DNA of 64,000 nt from Druceiella hillmani (taxonomy: Eukaryota > Arthropoda > Insecta > Lepidoptera > Hepialidae): contig JAYKKI010000139.1 of NCBI GenBank assembly GCA_039881145.1, positions 620,001 through 684,000 on the forward strand, written 5' to 3'. Position numbers and translations under genes: made by a program. How positions within the stretch are numbered: the first letter of the stretch is position 1; the number at the start of each line of letters is the position of its first letter. The notes under the pieces were generated by a model, which worked only from the letters and a program-made list of their open reading frames with translations, was not told the origin of the DNA and did no database searches. Positions 1 to 12,193 of the stretch are shown here, piece after piece.

Positions 1-1199
1 ATATTTACATACTCTATAAGTACTATATAAGAACTTGGACCGATGCGGTGGTAATTAGCATTAAAAATGAGGAATAACGTTAAATGATGACATTATTTCT
101 GATAGGATGAAAAAAATACAAACTTTTTCAATACAACCACATCTTTATTTCATACATTTCTACTTTTGAAAAATATGATTTGGAAAGATGACTATCATTT
201 CGAAGTTGGGAATTATTTATGTTAGATAATTTTTAGTCAAATTTTACTATTGGTTTACTAACACTCTAACTAATGTTTGACTAACACTTTAGACATTTGG
301 ACTGATGCTTTAAAGACAGTTATATTTTAAACATTCAAAACATATTACAGAAAGTCTTAATTGTGGACGATGTGATCGTCCGTTCAAACTGAACTTTTTA
401 ATCAAGCTAATTTTGACAAGAGAAAAGTTGAGTTTATCTTTTGTTTGTTTTTTTTTCAGTATTAGACACAAAAACATTGATGCAGATGTACATAGAGCGT
501 ATGATATCTGTATAGTATATACAGAAATAGAACCATAAACAACAGTGAATTAAGTGAAGTGGGTGAAAATATGCCAGACACACATTCGAGTTTAACAAAT
601 CACCCTTGCAGCCTCGTTGTACTAAACTATTATAGATACATCACAGTAATTTTTAAAAGAATAATTATGGAACGTATATACGATAACAAAATTAATGGCC
701 ACGAAATCTGAGAATTAATATAGCTAATTCTTGAATATGGTTAATTATAAGCATTTTTAAAAAAAATTCGGGCGTACAGTTTTATACTCGACGGAAAAGA
801 ACTGAACAATTGAGAATACGATCAATAATGAACCATAAATAATTGTTAACAAGCGATTAAACAATAAAGTTTTTTTACAAAAAATTTAACTGACTTCAAC
901 TAACTATGAAAGAAGAAGCGCACAGAAAAGTGTAAAATAATGAAAATGCGAGTATTTAGTTGAATCTTTGGCTGTAAAATTCGTCGTCCTTCAAAGCTGT
1001 CATGGTCCTTTTTTGCCCGACTGTAATACGCCAAGGAGTATATTGTGTTTGTTACCAGTCTATTTATGTATGATTGAATGGGTTTGTGTTCATATGTACC
1101 TCCGATGTACCACTGTCTAAAACAAATAGGCGTACGTTTAATAGAATCTCTGTGTAGACAATGGGAATAATGTGAAGGAAAAAATGTTACCAGTTTTAT

Positions 1200-1200
<1 letters not shown>
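1..1200. other. AT-rich sequence, nothing recognised
   Basis: No frame reads as a known protein and no clear repeat was seen. The only sizeable open frame here (minus strand, about 900-1232) runs into the adjacent dinucleotide repeat and has no supporting motif. Confidence 0.6.
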
Positions 1201-1202
<2 letters not shown>

Positions 1203-1237
<35 letters not shown>

Positions 1238-1250
1238 TATATATATATAT
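1203..1250. repeat. (AC)n-(TA)n compound microsatellite
   Basis: An uninterrupted run of about 15 AC units passes through a short 'ATGTA' junction into a (TA)n run. The same TA/TG compound arrangement recurs at 18.9 and 21.6 kb. Confidence 0.95.
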
Positions 1251-1251
1251 A

Positions 1252-2142
1252 CGAGTTCACATATGATGTGAGTTCGAGGCCCTTACTCGTCCAGTTTACT
1301 TTGCGACTCTGATATTATATTACTAGAAGATAAATGGAAAGAAATTGGTTTGAGCATCCGCTTTATAATACCCATATTTGAAAGAAGACTGCTTCTTTCC
1401 AAAATAAACAACGATATAGTACATAAAGCTACCGACTTAGAGAACTTTGCATTTCAATGCGGAACTTAACTTGTCGATATAATTTCTAACAAAGTTAGGA
1501 TTGTCGAAGAGATGCAATTTAAAATACTTACTGACATTTAATTTGATGAAACTTTTTAAGTGAGTTAACTTTCGATTATGAAATTAAATGCAGCGAATGG
1601 ATTATCGCGAGCGTATCGGCTGACAAAGTGACAAAGGAACATTCCATTTACACACTTAGAAATCTGATGAAAATATTTATTTAATAAACATACATACATG
1701 TGTAATCTCAACGTTCCTATCAATAATTTTTTCGTCATATTATTTTATTAAAGACTTTTAAATAAAAACTTCTTTAGATGGAACCAACAGAAATCGTCTA
1801 GTGACAATTATTGCTTAACTTAACTTTCATGACAAAAAAATATTCCGAACATGACCTTTTTAATAAAAATATTCATCTTCTTATAGAATTTATTCGAAAT
1901 TTAAATCATATAAAGAGCTCGTAATCGATTTTTTATGTGTAGTTATATGCTGGTGCAAAAAAATATAGAGTACTAATTATTTAATTATTGGTTAAGAAGC
2001 AAAAATATAATTTATTCGTAAGTTATTCGTTATAGTCATTATAACATAAAAATTCAATTATAAGAGTATTATTCCTTCAATAACCTGTATTCAGTAATAA
2101 ATTGGCAATAAAATATCAAGTTAAAATGTTGGTGGCAACACT
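1252..2142. other. No gene seen; possible SINE B-box scrap
   Basis: At about 1270-1300 the words 'GAGTTCGAGGCCC' and 'ACTCGTCCAG' resemble the B-box and following segment of the SINE family found at 11.8 and 60.9 kb, but no A-box side is visible. The rest is featureless AT-rich sequence. Confidence 0.3.
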
Positions 2143-2252
2143 ACATAATATGTCAAAACGTCAACGTGAAATAATTATTTATTCACGTCAACGTGAAATA
2201 ATTATTTATTCACATAATATGTCAAAACGTCAACGTGAAATAATTATTTATT
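2143..2252. repeat. Short tandem duplication, 26-42 bp units
   Basis: The block 'CGTCAACGTGAAATAATTAT' occurs three times. The first and third copies are preceded by 'ACATAATATGTCAAAA'. Copies are identical where compared, so the expansion looks recent. Confidence 0.9.
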
Positions 2253-2308
2253 TGCTTGGCCATTGCTTGTGTTTGGTTATCAAAAGGAAAATACAATATT
2301 CTTGAGAA

Positions 2309-2499
2309 CACACTTTCAACAGACTAGTGATATCAAAGTCGGGCCAATATTAAATGGTTCATTTCCTGTCGACGCCATATTAGAATCGACGCCGATATTA
2401 TTGATGTCGTGCAGATACCACCATGTTGAATATTGTGAAAACGTCCTATTAAAGATTGATCCTCAGGTCATTCCGACATTCCTATTAATGAACAAGTAA
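2309..2499. other. GC-richer island with open frames, unassigned
   Basis: This stretch is visibly less AT-rich than its surroundings. On the plus strand an open frame runs from an AG-ended pyrimidine stretch to a TAA near 2499. On the minus strand another frame stays open for most of the island and contains a Trp-Trp pair. Both translations look protein-like but I recognise neither, so I do not choose a strand. It may be a transposon remnant. Confidence 0.2.
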
Positions 2500-3734
2500 C
2501 AATATTTATCACAAGTTGAGTGATTACGTATCTCATGTTAACATAATCTACGTATTTCCCGAAATAATTTTTATTTGTCATGTTTCATTGACACCTTAAT
2601 TTGAAGGTAAGTTATTAACCGAATTGAACTGCGTATATATAAATCTGGTAAAGTTATTAGTTAAAAACATGGCTTAATTCGAGTTTTAAAGACTTATCTT
2701 TGTTGATTGTATACCAGTGAATTTGTATCCGCTTTGGAGCCAAAACTCCTATTTAAAGTAGCCATTTCCTTTTCCACTATCTGGACATAAATCTTTTAGC
2801 AGAGTGAACAGTACTCATAAGATTAAGCAAGAAATTCTCGGATTGGCATTGAACGTAGTGTGTTTCAACACCAGGCAATAAACAAAATATTATGGTAATT
2901 AGTATATAGTACCCGTAAGTAAAACAATTTTGTGAAAAAAAACCACCATCAAAATATTCTTCCCTACAATGAATAGTGTTTTATGAAACCGTATTAAATT
3001 TAAATAAAGTTGTTATTTTTTTTAAGTACAATTATTTAAGAGACTAAATAATAATTTATCCCTGACTCCATTTATCACAACTATTGTTGTTAATTTAAAT
3101 ACGTATAGTTATTAATAAATGTAACTTTAAAGTTTTTAAACGACGAAAAATGAAGCTAGGTAAATTTTTAATAAATGTATTTCAGAGTAAGTCGTCTACA
3201 GTAAGATAAAGTCTGGTATCTGATGAAAAGACAAAAATAATCTCGGGATTTTATTAATAAAATATTTTTATAGTAATGGTGTATAAAATGTTATTTTCCA
3301 TGTTGACTTATTCTTTCACAGTTATCGGAGAATATCAGTGGAAAACTGGAAGTCGTTCTCAATTATTAGAAATTAAATGTAATTATTCAATTGCCTTATT
3401 GAAATTATTTATTTTTACCTTAGTTAAACGACCAAATAAATTTTAAAAGTTCTACTATTTATTTTCTTTTTGTTAAATTTAACCTAAATTTTTAAATTGT
3501 TTCGAACATACATTTCTCCGTTCTTGATGTTATTTTATTATATTTATTTATCATCTTTTATGCATAATGCCTATAGCGGACTTATTGTACATAAGAAATC
3601 TCTTCCAATCAACCATAACAATTGGTATTGAAATTTAGTTGGTAGACCGTAAGAGATTTCACAATGTAAATTATTTATAGTACATTAAACAAAATAAATA
3701 AAGAATACAAATGTTTTAATAATACAACTTATTG
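2500..3734. other. AT-rich sequence, nothing recognised
   Basis: No coding signal, RNA gene or clear repeat seen. An isolated donor-like 'AAGGTAAGT' occurs near 2607 without an identifiable exon. Confidence 0.6.
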
Positions 3735-4640
3735 AAATGATTTGGGTCGGGAAAGGCAGGAAAAGACAAGGGCACAAAGGAAAAGGTTTCATAAAAGGCA
3801 GGAATTTTTCCCTCGATCTTCAAAAATATTTAGGAACGTGATTTCCCTGGTTTCAGGAAAATCACTTTCCTAAGGATCCAAGTGATTCCAAATTTTTGCT
3901 ACTTGGACAGTAAACGATTTTTCTTAAGAGGTAGAGGTATGTTTAGGAATAAGTAGGGTGAGTAAACTTTCAGATCGTATCCCAAGACCGTGAGGAGAGA
4001 AATCTTTAAATTTGATATTAAGATAAAATTTGCTCTGAGGATTTTTTCGTATATAAAAAAGAAGTGTAAGTATGCAAAGTTGGCGTGGATTACGGACCTC
4101 CAGCCATTTGTGAAATGTCATAAATGAAATATGGTCATATTTTTTGAGGCTGAAGATGTACCTAATGCATAAATTTTGAAGACGTTCAAATTTTTACAAA
4201 TATTCTTCATTAAGATCAGGATAGCACACATCTCCATAATCAATTAGTGATAATAGAGTGTTTGATAAATGTAGATTTTCATTTTAGTCAGAAGACAATT
4301 ATGACGTTTCAAAGAGTGTATCCTATTGAAAACACGACGACTAACATCAGTTACTTGAGGGTGCCAACTAAGATTTTGATCGTTGAGTAGGCCCGAGTTT
4401 TTAACAATTGACGTATATTGTATTATTTAAAACAATTTTAAGCCAACTAGGTTTACTTTAGAAATCAGTTTTGATGATAGCTTGAGACTTGCTTGAGTTA
4501 ACCAAAGACCCATTTCTTGAGCCCACTGACAAATTAAAGCGCGATCTCGTTTAAGGGCGTCGATGCTTTTTGATAACGGATGCGCGTATTCTGACTTTGG
4601 ATAAACTATTATCATTGTCATATGGTGTACTTTAATAATA
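3735..4640 (-). pseudogene. Truncated LINE ORF2, reverse-transcriptase C-terminal half (Jockey/CR1-like)
   Basis: Read on the minus strand, this is the 3' half of a non-LTR retrotransposon reverse transcriptase. In order: a stretch reading IDALKRDRALICQWAQEMGL (4427-4621), typical of the region just after the catalytic YADD box; then 'LLNDQNLSW', 'VSRRVFNRIHSLKR', 'DYGDVCYPDLNEE' and 'LCIRYIFSLKKYDHIS'; then the C-terminal 'FTVQVAKIWNHLD' (near 3870-3915), equivalent to the SFTV-AxxLWN block that closes these proteins. The expected YADD motif itself is degraded at the 5' edge. Several frameshifts and stops separate these blocks, for example near 4130-4260 and 3880. A 3' tail of about 130 bp follows. 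Family assignment rests on recalled motif order. It is dead and 5'-truncated, as usual for LINE insertions. Confidence 0.88.
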
Positions 4641-4802
4641 TATCGCCAGCCTAATTCGTTAACCTACTAAATCCACTTATGGTTAAAATTTACTTTTAAT
4701 ACAAGTCGAAATGTATAGATTATTATTTACCGTGTCGTAAAGGAATAACGACTGCCTTAGCTTAAATAAGCGCGAAATGCTTTGCCCGAAAAATTACTTA
4801 CC

Positions 4803-4992
4803 GACCGTCGAGCTCCACATCAAAAACCTGCTTTATCCTGTTGGGGCCTCAGTTTTGAATCTAGCTGTATTTTTTGTGTAGATATGTAAATAGCAAATTA
4901 CGAAGCTATTAAACTTACCTTACGTTTATTTTGTTCTATCTGTAACTTTTTCTTCTGTTTAGCATTGAAATTTTCAATCACATTCAACTCCT
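4803..4992 (-). other. Two exon-like blocks with donor sites, unassigned
   Basis: On the minus strand an open block at about 4992-4917 (Lys/Gln/Asn-rich) ends in the consensus donor AAG|GTAAGT. After roughly 70-80 bp there is an AG, then a second short block ending at about 4803 in TCG|GTAAGT. A phase-0 join is possible if the second block begins at 'GTTTTTGATGTGG'. The decayed LINE lies immediately downstream on the same strand, so any gene would be cut there. I do not recognise the peptide, and chance donors are frequent in AT-rich DNA. Confidence 0.2.
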
Positions 4993-5158
4993 AACCTAAA
5001 CATTAGTGGCTTGACAGATTTGCGGACTGTAGATCTTTATGGAAAAGGATTTAGCAGTTTATTAATTCAATATTTTTCGTTGCTCGAATTTGTTAGTTTG
5101 TAAATTTCATTACCTAAATGATACAAGTAAGCATATTACGGAAACGGTTTATTTTTAG

Positions 5159-5692
5159 GTCGCTTTGGCTATCGAGCTTTGTTACTTACTGGATGATCTT
5201 AATAAAGAATTGAAGCCGAATATAATAGAACCTTCGGTTGCTAACAATATTTACTATAGTTGATGATGTCTACATAATAATTTGATTACAGAAAAAGTAG
5301 ATAATTTTTTTTCTGACATTGCGTATTATCCCAGAACCACACTTGATTATGTACCTTTAGATCACTTCCATTTGATTACAAATAGGAATTTGATTATAGT
5401 ACCATCACAAATCGAAATACAATATTAAGCAAGTGTTTTAACCTTAGACCACGTAAATTGCTCCGATACGAATACAATTCAAACGTATAATATTACATGT
5501 CCTGAACAACAGATTAATCCACATCAAGCTATTCCTAATAACCTAGATACAACACAAAGCATCTTAATTTCAGACAGACCTGCACGAAATATATCTCAGT
5601 TTGTATCTAATCCGATATCAGATAATATAGACACTGAAAGGAAACTAGTGTTTAAACATAAAATTTTGCTCTTTGTTTATCTTACGACATAC
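5159..5692 (+). pseudogene. Degraded coding-like stretch, unrecognised
   Basis: After a polypyrimidine-AG ('TTATTTTTAG') at about 5150-5158 the sequence is open for about 34 codons (starting VALAIELCYLLDDLNKELKP). It breaks at tandem TGA codons near 5261-5266, then is open from 5267 to a TAA at 5426-5428, and again in the same frame from 5429 to a TGA at 5693. The translation is rich in Asn, Thr, Ile and Asp, with Pro and Cys spread in a protein-like way. Three nearly collinear segments with few stops are unusual in such AT-rich DNA, so I suspect a decayed transposon or host-derived ORF. No family motif was identified. Confidence 0.3.
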
Positions 5693-8615
5693 TGAAAAAG
5701 GAACAGTGTACAATTTTAGGTTTCTATAGGCAAATGGCTAAAATGTATAATTTAAAATAAAATTACAAGGGTTCTGTTGTTCGTCTCTATGCCCGTATAT
5801 TGACTTTGGCTCTGAAATTTGAAATGTAAATGTGTTCCATGAACTGCTATACAATGAAAGAGTGGAATTATGAAAAAAAATATACAAGGGGTGGCCATGT
5901 ACGAGGAAAAAAATCCAGTGTACGTTGGCACGTGGGGCATCTTTAGACAGGTCTTACTTTTATTATTAATATAATAATATTTGATACAAAAATGATACAT
6001 CTCATTCTTAGTTTTAGTATATTAATGAACAATAATCATGCTTACTAATTAATGAATATTTATTTCATCTGAACTAAATACTAAGATAACGTCGTAAAAA
6101 AATGAACCGCCAATCGAGCAATATTATATCAGATGAATACCTGAAAAAGGCTCTATATCATGTTATATAATAACATTATTTTTAATATATAATAAAATAC
6201 CATTTGAAAATCAACTAGATGGCGATATTTTCATTGCTTTTTGTGGCATATAAAAATTCCAATTCAAAAGTAATTCTTTGGACAACTTAAATGCTCATGC
6301 ACTATGTCTGATTATTAATTTTTTTAATAATGCGACGTGCATTATTTTTCAAAAAGTTTACAAAATTCACTTTTGCAATCAGCACTTGCTATCGATGTTA
6401 TTACAGTTTGAAGTACTATTGAATATTTTTTGACTTTAACATTGTGAACACGTGTATTGGGATATAGTTAGCATAACAGCAAAGTTAACAATCTTATCTA
6501 CCGTTGTTCCATTGAAATTTATTTTATCTTTCTAATATTACGACAAATATGATAACTTAGTGAGAGAATATATTACATTTTCTAATTTATTTTTCGCGTA
6601 TTTCCCTTAAACCCAATCTAGTGAGTGGATTGGAAAAAGGGTAACCAATATCCTATTCTTTATGTGCAAATCCTGGGGCTAATCGATATTATCAATAACC
6701 CTCAAGTTTATAAATAAGTTTGAAAACTGTAATTAAATAATATGATAAGGAATTTAAATACAAAATTATGCAAGACGAGAAACTTTCCAAATCTAAATGC
6801 AATCCTACCAGTACATGTACAACAATAAATTAGACTTAACTCAAAAACAATGTTTTTTATATAGTATATTTAAACTAAAGTGTAATTAAATGAATTCTAT
6901 TCATTGCAAAGCCTCACAATGTTCAGATATAAAAAAAATTTTCTAGATCAATTGAAATATTTTTACGCGACCATAATCTGCCCTTCCTAAATTAATGATT
7001 TTATTAACGCATTTTGACGTATTTTTATGAAAAATTCAGTTTTCATTTTTTTTATACAGGTAAAATGGGTAAAACGAAAACAGTATCAAATTTTTACCCA
7101 AGTTTTAGGTAAATATCTTATAATGAGATATTTCAATGAATTGTTTTGCACATTTTACACTACCCATAATAGTAACTTAAAATAAAGAAACAATAGTTTA
7201 AGGTTCTGCTACATGTGATTTAATGACATTTTCAATCTAAATTTAAAATAAATTGATAAAATGAAAAAAGGACTAATCCTTTTTTCATAATAGGTAATTC
7301 AAACTTTCCAAACCTATAACAAAATAACATTAATTTAGCAATCACTGGAGGAATTTAGCAAATAATATGCGTAAATCATTCCAGTCAACAAAATATTTGT
7401 CTGTAAAGTCATTCCTACTCTACTCGTGTTTTTAAATAAGGAAAACAATTTTTTTTTTCAAGAGTAAAAACAAGTTTTATAGTAATGTTTATAAAGAAAT
7501 TGATAAATTCGAAGGGAATCATAAATTTATTATTTCATCGTTTATCCTCTAAAATTGTCTCAATAGTTTTCTATAAAACGATTAAACTTTACAAGTATAC
7601 TAACTATGAAAATGTAATTAACTGTTTTTGCAATAAATAATTCCTTTAACGGGACAATTATCGCTGTCATTAAGTGTGGCCGTATATGTTTTATTTTGGA
7701 CAAAATAGCTAGTCCTTGAAGATGCAAGTACGGTTTATTATAATTAGGATTGACAAATTTAAGAAGCCGTAAACAAAACCAAAATTTTTAGTGAAAAAAA
7801 CTGCCCATTGCATTTAAAAAAATTCCATTAATTTTTCATTATATTGAAGAGTTTTGAAAAAAATCGAATATTCAAATACGTTTTCCACTTATGGTCTTAA
7901 GTTTAAAATTATATTTAAAATGACCCGGCTACATAGGGTGTATACCGGGTCCATAAAAACGTTTTTTCTAAGTGGAAGTCCTTATTATGTAAGGTATAAA
8001 ACTTCTCAAGGGAAGATGATTAAATTTTCTTTCACCTTACCATTTTTCACTTCATCGTTTTCGTTTTATTAGTCGTTTTCTTTACCACTGTTCAAGTTTC
8101 CGGAACACAAATATGAAGTGTTCATTCCATAAAATTGTTTTCCAATTCTTCAATTTCAAATACCGCGCGACAATTTTATCATTATAATTCCTTATAGGAG
8201 AATTGATCTACAAAATAAATAATCTTCAGTTAGAAAAAATTGCAATGCTTTCCCGTCCGCCTTGCTGGTGCTGCCAGCGCAATTTTCAAAAATTACCTTC
8301 TATGAATTCTTCTAATTTTAGTACGAAATTTTGTAAACTTGTTCCATAAAATATATATTAAAAATATTATTTCCTTTAATCGAGCAAAATGTAATAAAAT
8401 TTAATAAACTAAGTTTGATATTGTGTCTCCTTATTATCTGTTCAACATGTATTGAGAAACTTAAAAATAATATTATTATTACTGCACATTAAAATAAAAT
8501 CTTTTATTAAAATAAAAAGGACAATTAAAGTTTTTCTCTTGTGGCTCTTTTTATAAATTATTTTCTTTCTAATCCTCAAATAATGTCTGTATAATTTTCT
8601 TTTATAAAAAAGGGT
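5693..8615. other. AT-rich sequence, essentially featureless
   Basis: No gene or RNA recognised. The one local structure is an imperfect hairpin at 7921-7951, where GACCCGG is matched by CCGGGTC around a 17-base interior. Open frames at 5752-6000 (minus) and 7854-8072 (plus) have low-complexity, AT-driven composition. Confidence 0.6.
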
Positions 8616-8718
8616 TCAACGGCCATCTCGGTGAAAGCATCCGTCTTGCGCTTTTAAATACTTGCTCATGTCTTCTTTAAATTTTCCCTGGCGGGCATAC
8701 AACGTGATCACGTGATCT
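8616..8718 (-). other. Candidate 3'-terminal coding exon, unrecognised
   Basis: On the minus strand a strong acceptor-like tract ('CCGTTTATTTTTTAG') ends at 8719. The next 33 codons are open and end in TGA at 8616-8618. The peptide (start DHVITLYARQGKFKEDMSKY, end GCFHRDGR) has balanced composition unlike the AT-driven translations around it. If real, the intron splits a codon after its second base. I do not recognise the family and found no partner exon. A transposon scrap is an equally good explanation. Confidence 0.25.
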
Positions 8719-8799
8719 CTAAAAAATAAACGGTATTTTTGATCTGGAAAATAACAGGATTTATGAACTGTTGTGACAAGTAATATCAAATACATGTAT

Positions 8800-8804
8800 G
8801 TATA

Positions 8805-8864
<60 letters not shown>

Positions 8865-8865
8865 A

Positions 8866-8900
<35 letters not shown>

Positions 8901-8901
8901 A
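8800..8901. repeat. (TA)n microsatellite, about 100 bp
   Basis: Nearly pure TA run with a short central interruption ('TGTAAATATA'). Confidence 0.97.
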
Positions 8902-9409
8902 TTTACAAATTTCTTATGATACTATTTCATTTACAAAAATTAAATATATTATATTATGAGGACTGAGTTTATCTGTTTTGATCTTATTAATATACATTTT
9001 ATGTATTTTTTTATAATCTAATGCGTACGTTGATAATGTTATATAAAAATGAAAACAACATTTTATAAAAGAAACTATTCTTATTCAATTCAACTTCCTC
9101 TCATCTCTATACTTACTTAGTTGTAATTAAAAATGTAAATAAACTTTTATAATGAATAATCGATTCTTTGTCATCAGTTTATTTTTTACTTGGACGTTCA
9201 TCCGTCCAAAACACTGACCATAAAAACTTTCTTTAAATAGATGTTTACTTGCCAAGACTACTTAGTAAATCAGATGTGGACAAATGGGGATTTAACTGAT
9301 TATGAAAAATGTTTTCCTTGCTTTCCTTGTCTGCGGCTTATGGCACTATTCCATGTCTGAAATAAATCTTTTTCATATTTTCTTTATTTTATATTTTTTT
9401 TCTAAAATA

Positions 9410-9503
9410 CAGGTACTATAAATTATTGTACTATACTATATTATATTACAGGTACTATAAATTACTAATAAATACAGGTACTATAAATTACTATACTATA
9501 AAT
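9410..9503. repeat. Degenerate tandem repeat of an 'ACAGGTACTATAAATTA' unit
   Basis: Three copies of 'ACAGGTACTATAAATTA' are separated by short ACTATA-type spacers. Confidence 0.85.
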
Positions 9504-10760
9504 TCCGTTATTGAAAATGAAAGTTTATTCAAGTATTTCTTCATTCACCAAAAATATGCTCTAGAAATAGCTATATTAAACCCTTGCTGATTGTTCAACT
9601 GCTGGAGCAGCGCTCCCAGGGGGAAAATAATTATTTGAGGGCAGTTTAAAATCTTATTAAATCTTATTAAGATTTAAAAAAAAATCATTTGAAACCCAAG
9701 AAATTACTTACGTAGTGAGAATTGACTGAAAATAAACCATCAATCGATGAATAATTTATTAGATATATTAACATAATAAAAAACTAATAACTACTATATA
9801 TATGAGAAGAAAGATTTTTAGACAGATTTTTAGATTTTGTAATATATTTTTAATCGATCTAATCAAGGTAATTTAAAAATAAAATATTATTAATTTTATT
9901 CAAGCTTTTACTTAAATCTTAAAATATAATTATTTATCAAAATTGGAAAGCGAATGTTTTTCCACTCAGGTTAATAATTCGTATTAGTAGAGGGTTAAAA
10001 TATTGTTAGCATTATCTAAAAATCTTTTCTCTGAAACTCATTTCTCCTCCACTAGGACATTGAATGGAAAAAGTTTTATCACTGACCAATTAATGGGATT
10101 CATAAAGAATATATCATAATATTAATCACAAATCTTAACAAATATTTTATCAATAAACTTTAAAATGAAATCATTAAACAATTCCGTCTTTTAATGAATC
10201 CTATTTTTGCTATAAATAGAACAAAAAAGACGGTAAAATTTTAAAGCTTTGCTGTTTAAATTCTCAAAAAAAAAAATTCTGTGAAGTTGTCACATATACG
10301 CAAAATAATTAAAAAACAATTTTTACCGTTTATTAATCTGACCACATTGTCTGACCGTTAATGAATTTTACTGACCGACTATTGAAAACTAGTGTTTGAT
10401 CGATTTTGTGTTTGTTTCGGATCAAATACGATAATGTAGTGTATAAAACTGAATCTAACAAATATGCGTTACAATCTAGTAGATAGTTTTCTTTTTAATT
10501 CTATTGCACCCAAAGAATAAATAATTTTGACTGATATGACTTTTAAAACACCAACCAAAGACACTTCTCCTTAAAGTAATTGCTAAAACTTTGTAAAAAC
10601 TCAAAAAAAATTAAAATTAAGTTAAAAATGTTTTATGGCTGGCCAATTAACGAGTTTAAGTTACCAATTATGTTCTGTTCTTGATTTATTAGAAGGTATT
10701 TTTTATTCTTCTTTTGACGGTGTTTTTTATTCTATTAATTTCTGAAATACTATGTTCGTA
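9504..10760. other. AT-rich sequence, nothing recognised
   Basis: No gene seen. A GC-rich imperfect hairpin ('CTGGAGC' and 'GCTCCCAG') lies at 9601-9619 and a direct repeat of 'AAATCTTATTA' at about 9648-9672. Confidence 0.55.
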
Positions 10761-10763
10761 GAC

Positions 10764-10850
10764 TTGTGACAGATGGTCAGATGTACAGACGGACGGATAT
10801 GTGATTGATCATGTAGAGGTTTTGTTTTCTTTTTCTTTCGTGGCATAGAA
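10764..10850. repeat. Dispersed repeat, 'CAGACGGACGG...CATAGAACCC' type
   Basis: The sequence 'GTGACAGATGGTCAG' is followed by 'CAGACGGACGG' and, after a T-rich stretch, 'GGCATAGAACCC'. The same order recurs near 30.7, 37.35 and 61.35 kb, and the end part near 15.93 and 60.67 kb. Elements ending in TACGGAACCCTAAAA are, from general knowledge, very common in Lepidoptera. Confidence 0.65.
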
Positions 10851-11742
10851 CCCAATAAATATATATTATTACTAATGTATGCGGTCTGTTAAAAACTCTA
10901 AAATATTACTAAATCACAAAAGCACATATTATGTGATCACAGATAAACGAATGTTCATAAGATTTTATTATGTCAACTTTTGAGTATATTAGATAAAGCT
11001 TCGTAAATATTAAAGAGCACTTAAGACTTATAATGCATTACCTCATTCCGACGGAAATGATAAATTTAGCTATAAAAACGGGAAACGATACTCGTAAAGC
11101 GGATACCGATTACGGTACGCGGAAGTGCTGAAATTTATTGCCTTTACAAGATGGCCTTTTTATTACATAATATACTTGTTTACTTCTTATACTTGTTTAC
11201 ATTATTTGGTTTATATTTTTGAATATATAATTTTTTTAAATATGATATATTTGTATTTATATATGTCGACTGTACCTAAAAGGCACCAAAAATATTATTT
11301 CAATATTTACTCAATCTCTCAAAATATTCTGCGTATAGTTTTTGTCATAAAAGAAAAGAAAAATATAGCATGTTTTTGTATAACTGAAAAAAATTGTAAG
11401 TAATTTGCTGTATTTTTATATTTATTGCCAACACAGAACTGGTATACAAAATTTCGAATATTAAGTCTTCTTGTAATTAAAGTCGGTTTTGTTACATGTT
11501 AAAAATATTAATATTTGGTGAACACATATTTTTCTTCAAATGTTTGAGCAAGTATCAAACCATGAAATATTTGTATTAGTGTCGACGCTAAAATAAACAA
11601 TTATATAATTTAGCAAAAACTAGCATTTACAACAACAGTTATGTCATTTAAAAGTACAATCTGCTTTAAATTTATAAAGCCTGCAAAACCTGTCCGATTT
11701 TTTCTTTGAAAATTTGTTCAAAATATGAAGTGTAATAGAATT
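10851..11742. other. AT-rich sequence, nothing recognised
   Basis: A 92-codon open frame (11125-11403, plus) is dominated by Tyr, Ile, Phe and Leu. It lacks any motif and is probably chance. Confidence 0.55.
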
Positions 11743-11895
11743 AGTCATCACCGAGGTATATTGAGTTGATCATAGGTTTAGAACCTTTGACGGTGCAATG
11801 TAACACGGGGTTCCTAGTTCGATTCTAGGCCACTCGTCTAGCGGGGTTTCTGGTTGGCTATAAGAAATCGTTCCCTTAGCAATAAGCTTGTTATA
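11743..11895 (+). mobile_element. tRNA-derived SINE, copy 1
   Basis: The copy starts 'TCATCACCGAGGTATATTG' (A-box side). It carries a B-box-like 'CTAGTTCGATTCTAGG' and then 'CTCGTCTAGCGGG' and 'TGGTTGGCTATAAGAAATCG', and ends 'CTTAGCAATAAGC'. Matching segments in the same order occur at 36.9, 60.9 and 62.5 kb. Length (about 150 bp) and the pol III box arrangement fit a tRNA-headed SINE. Confidence 0.75.
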
Positions 11896-12111
11896 TTTAT
11901 CAATCTTATATGGTAATATCTTCATTAAATAATAAATAAGTTAACACTTTGGCTTCAAAATTTACAATGAATACCAGAAAGCTCTTTACTTCTCCTTTCT
12001 AATCGTGGAATTTTGTTATCTTTGTGAGAAAAGCGCTGCCTCCAAAAATTTCTACAAAAAATCCTCAGCATGTTGCAACGTGACTGTATCCAGAACAAAA
12101 AGATGTGAATA

Positions 12112-12191
12112 GACCGTGAAAATTAGACAAAAATCTGTATATATATATATATATATATAAATATACAGATTTTTGTCTAATTTTCACGGTC
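12112..12191. repeat. Inverted repeat flanking a (TA)n core
   Basis: The left arm starting 'GACCGTGAAAATTAG' at 12112 is matched exactly by the right arm ending 'CTAATTTTCACGGTC' at 12191. Both arms run inward through 'ACAAAAATCTGTATATA' into a TA core. A second 'CATCTGTATATATA' run follows at once (12192-12240). Arms are about 30 bp or more without mismatch. Confidence 0.9.
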
Positions 12192-12193
12192 CA

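Noticed and set aside
11125..11403. 92-codon plus-strand frame with hydrophobic character
   Set aside because: Composition is almost wholly Tyr, Ile, Phe, Leu, Asn and Lys as expected from AT-rich DNA, with no domain or second line of evidence.
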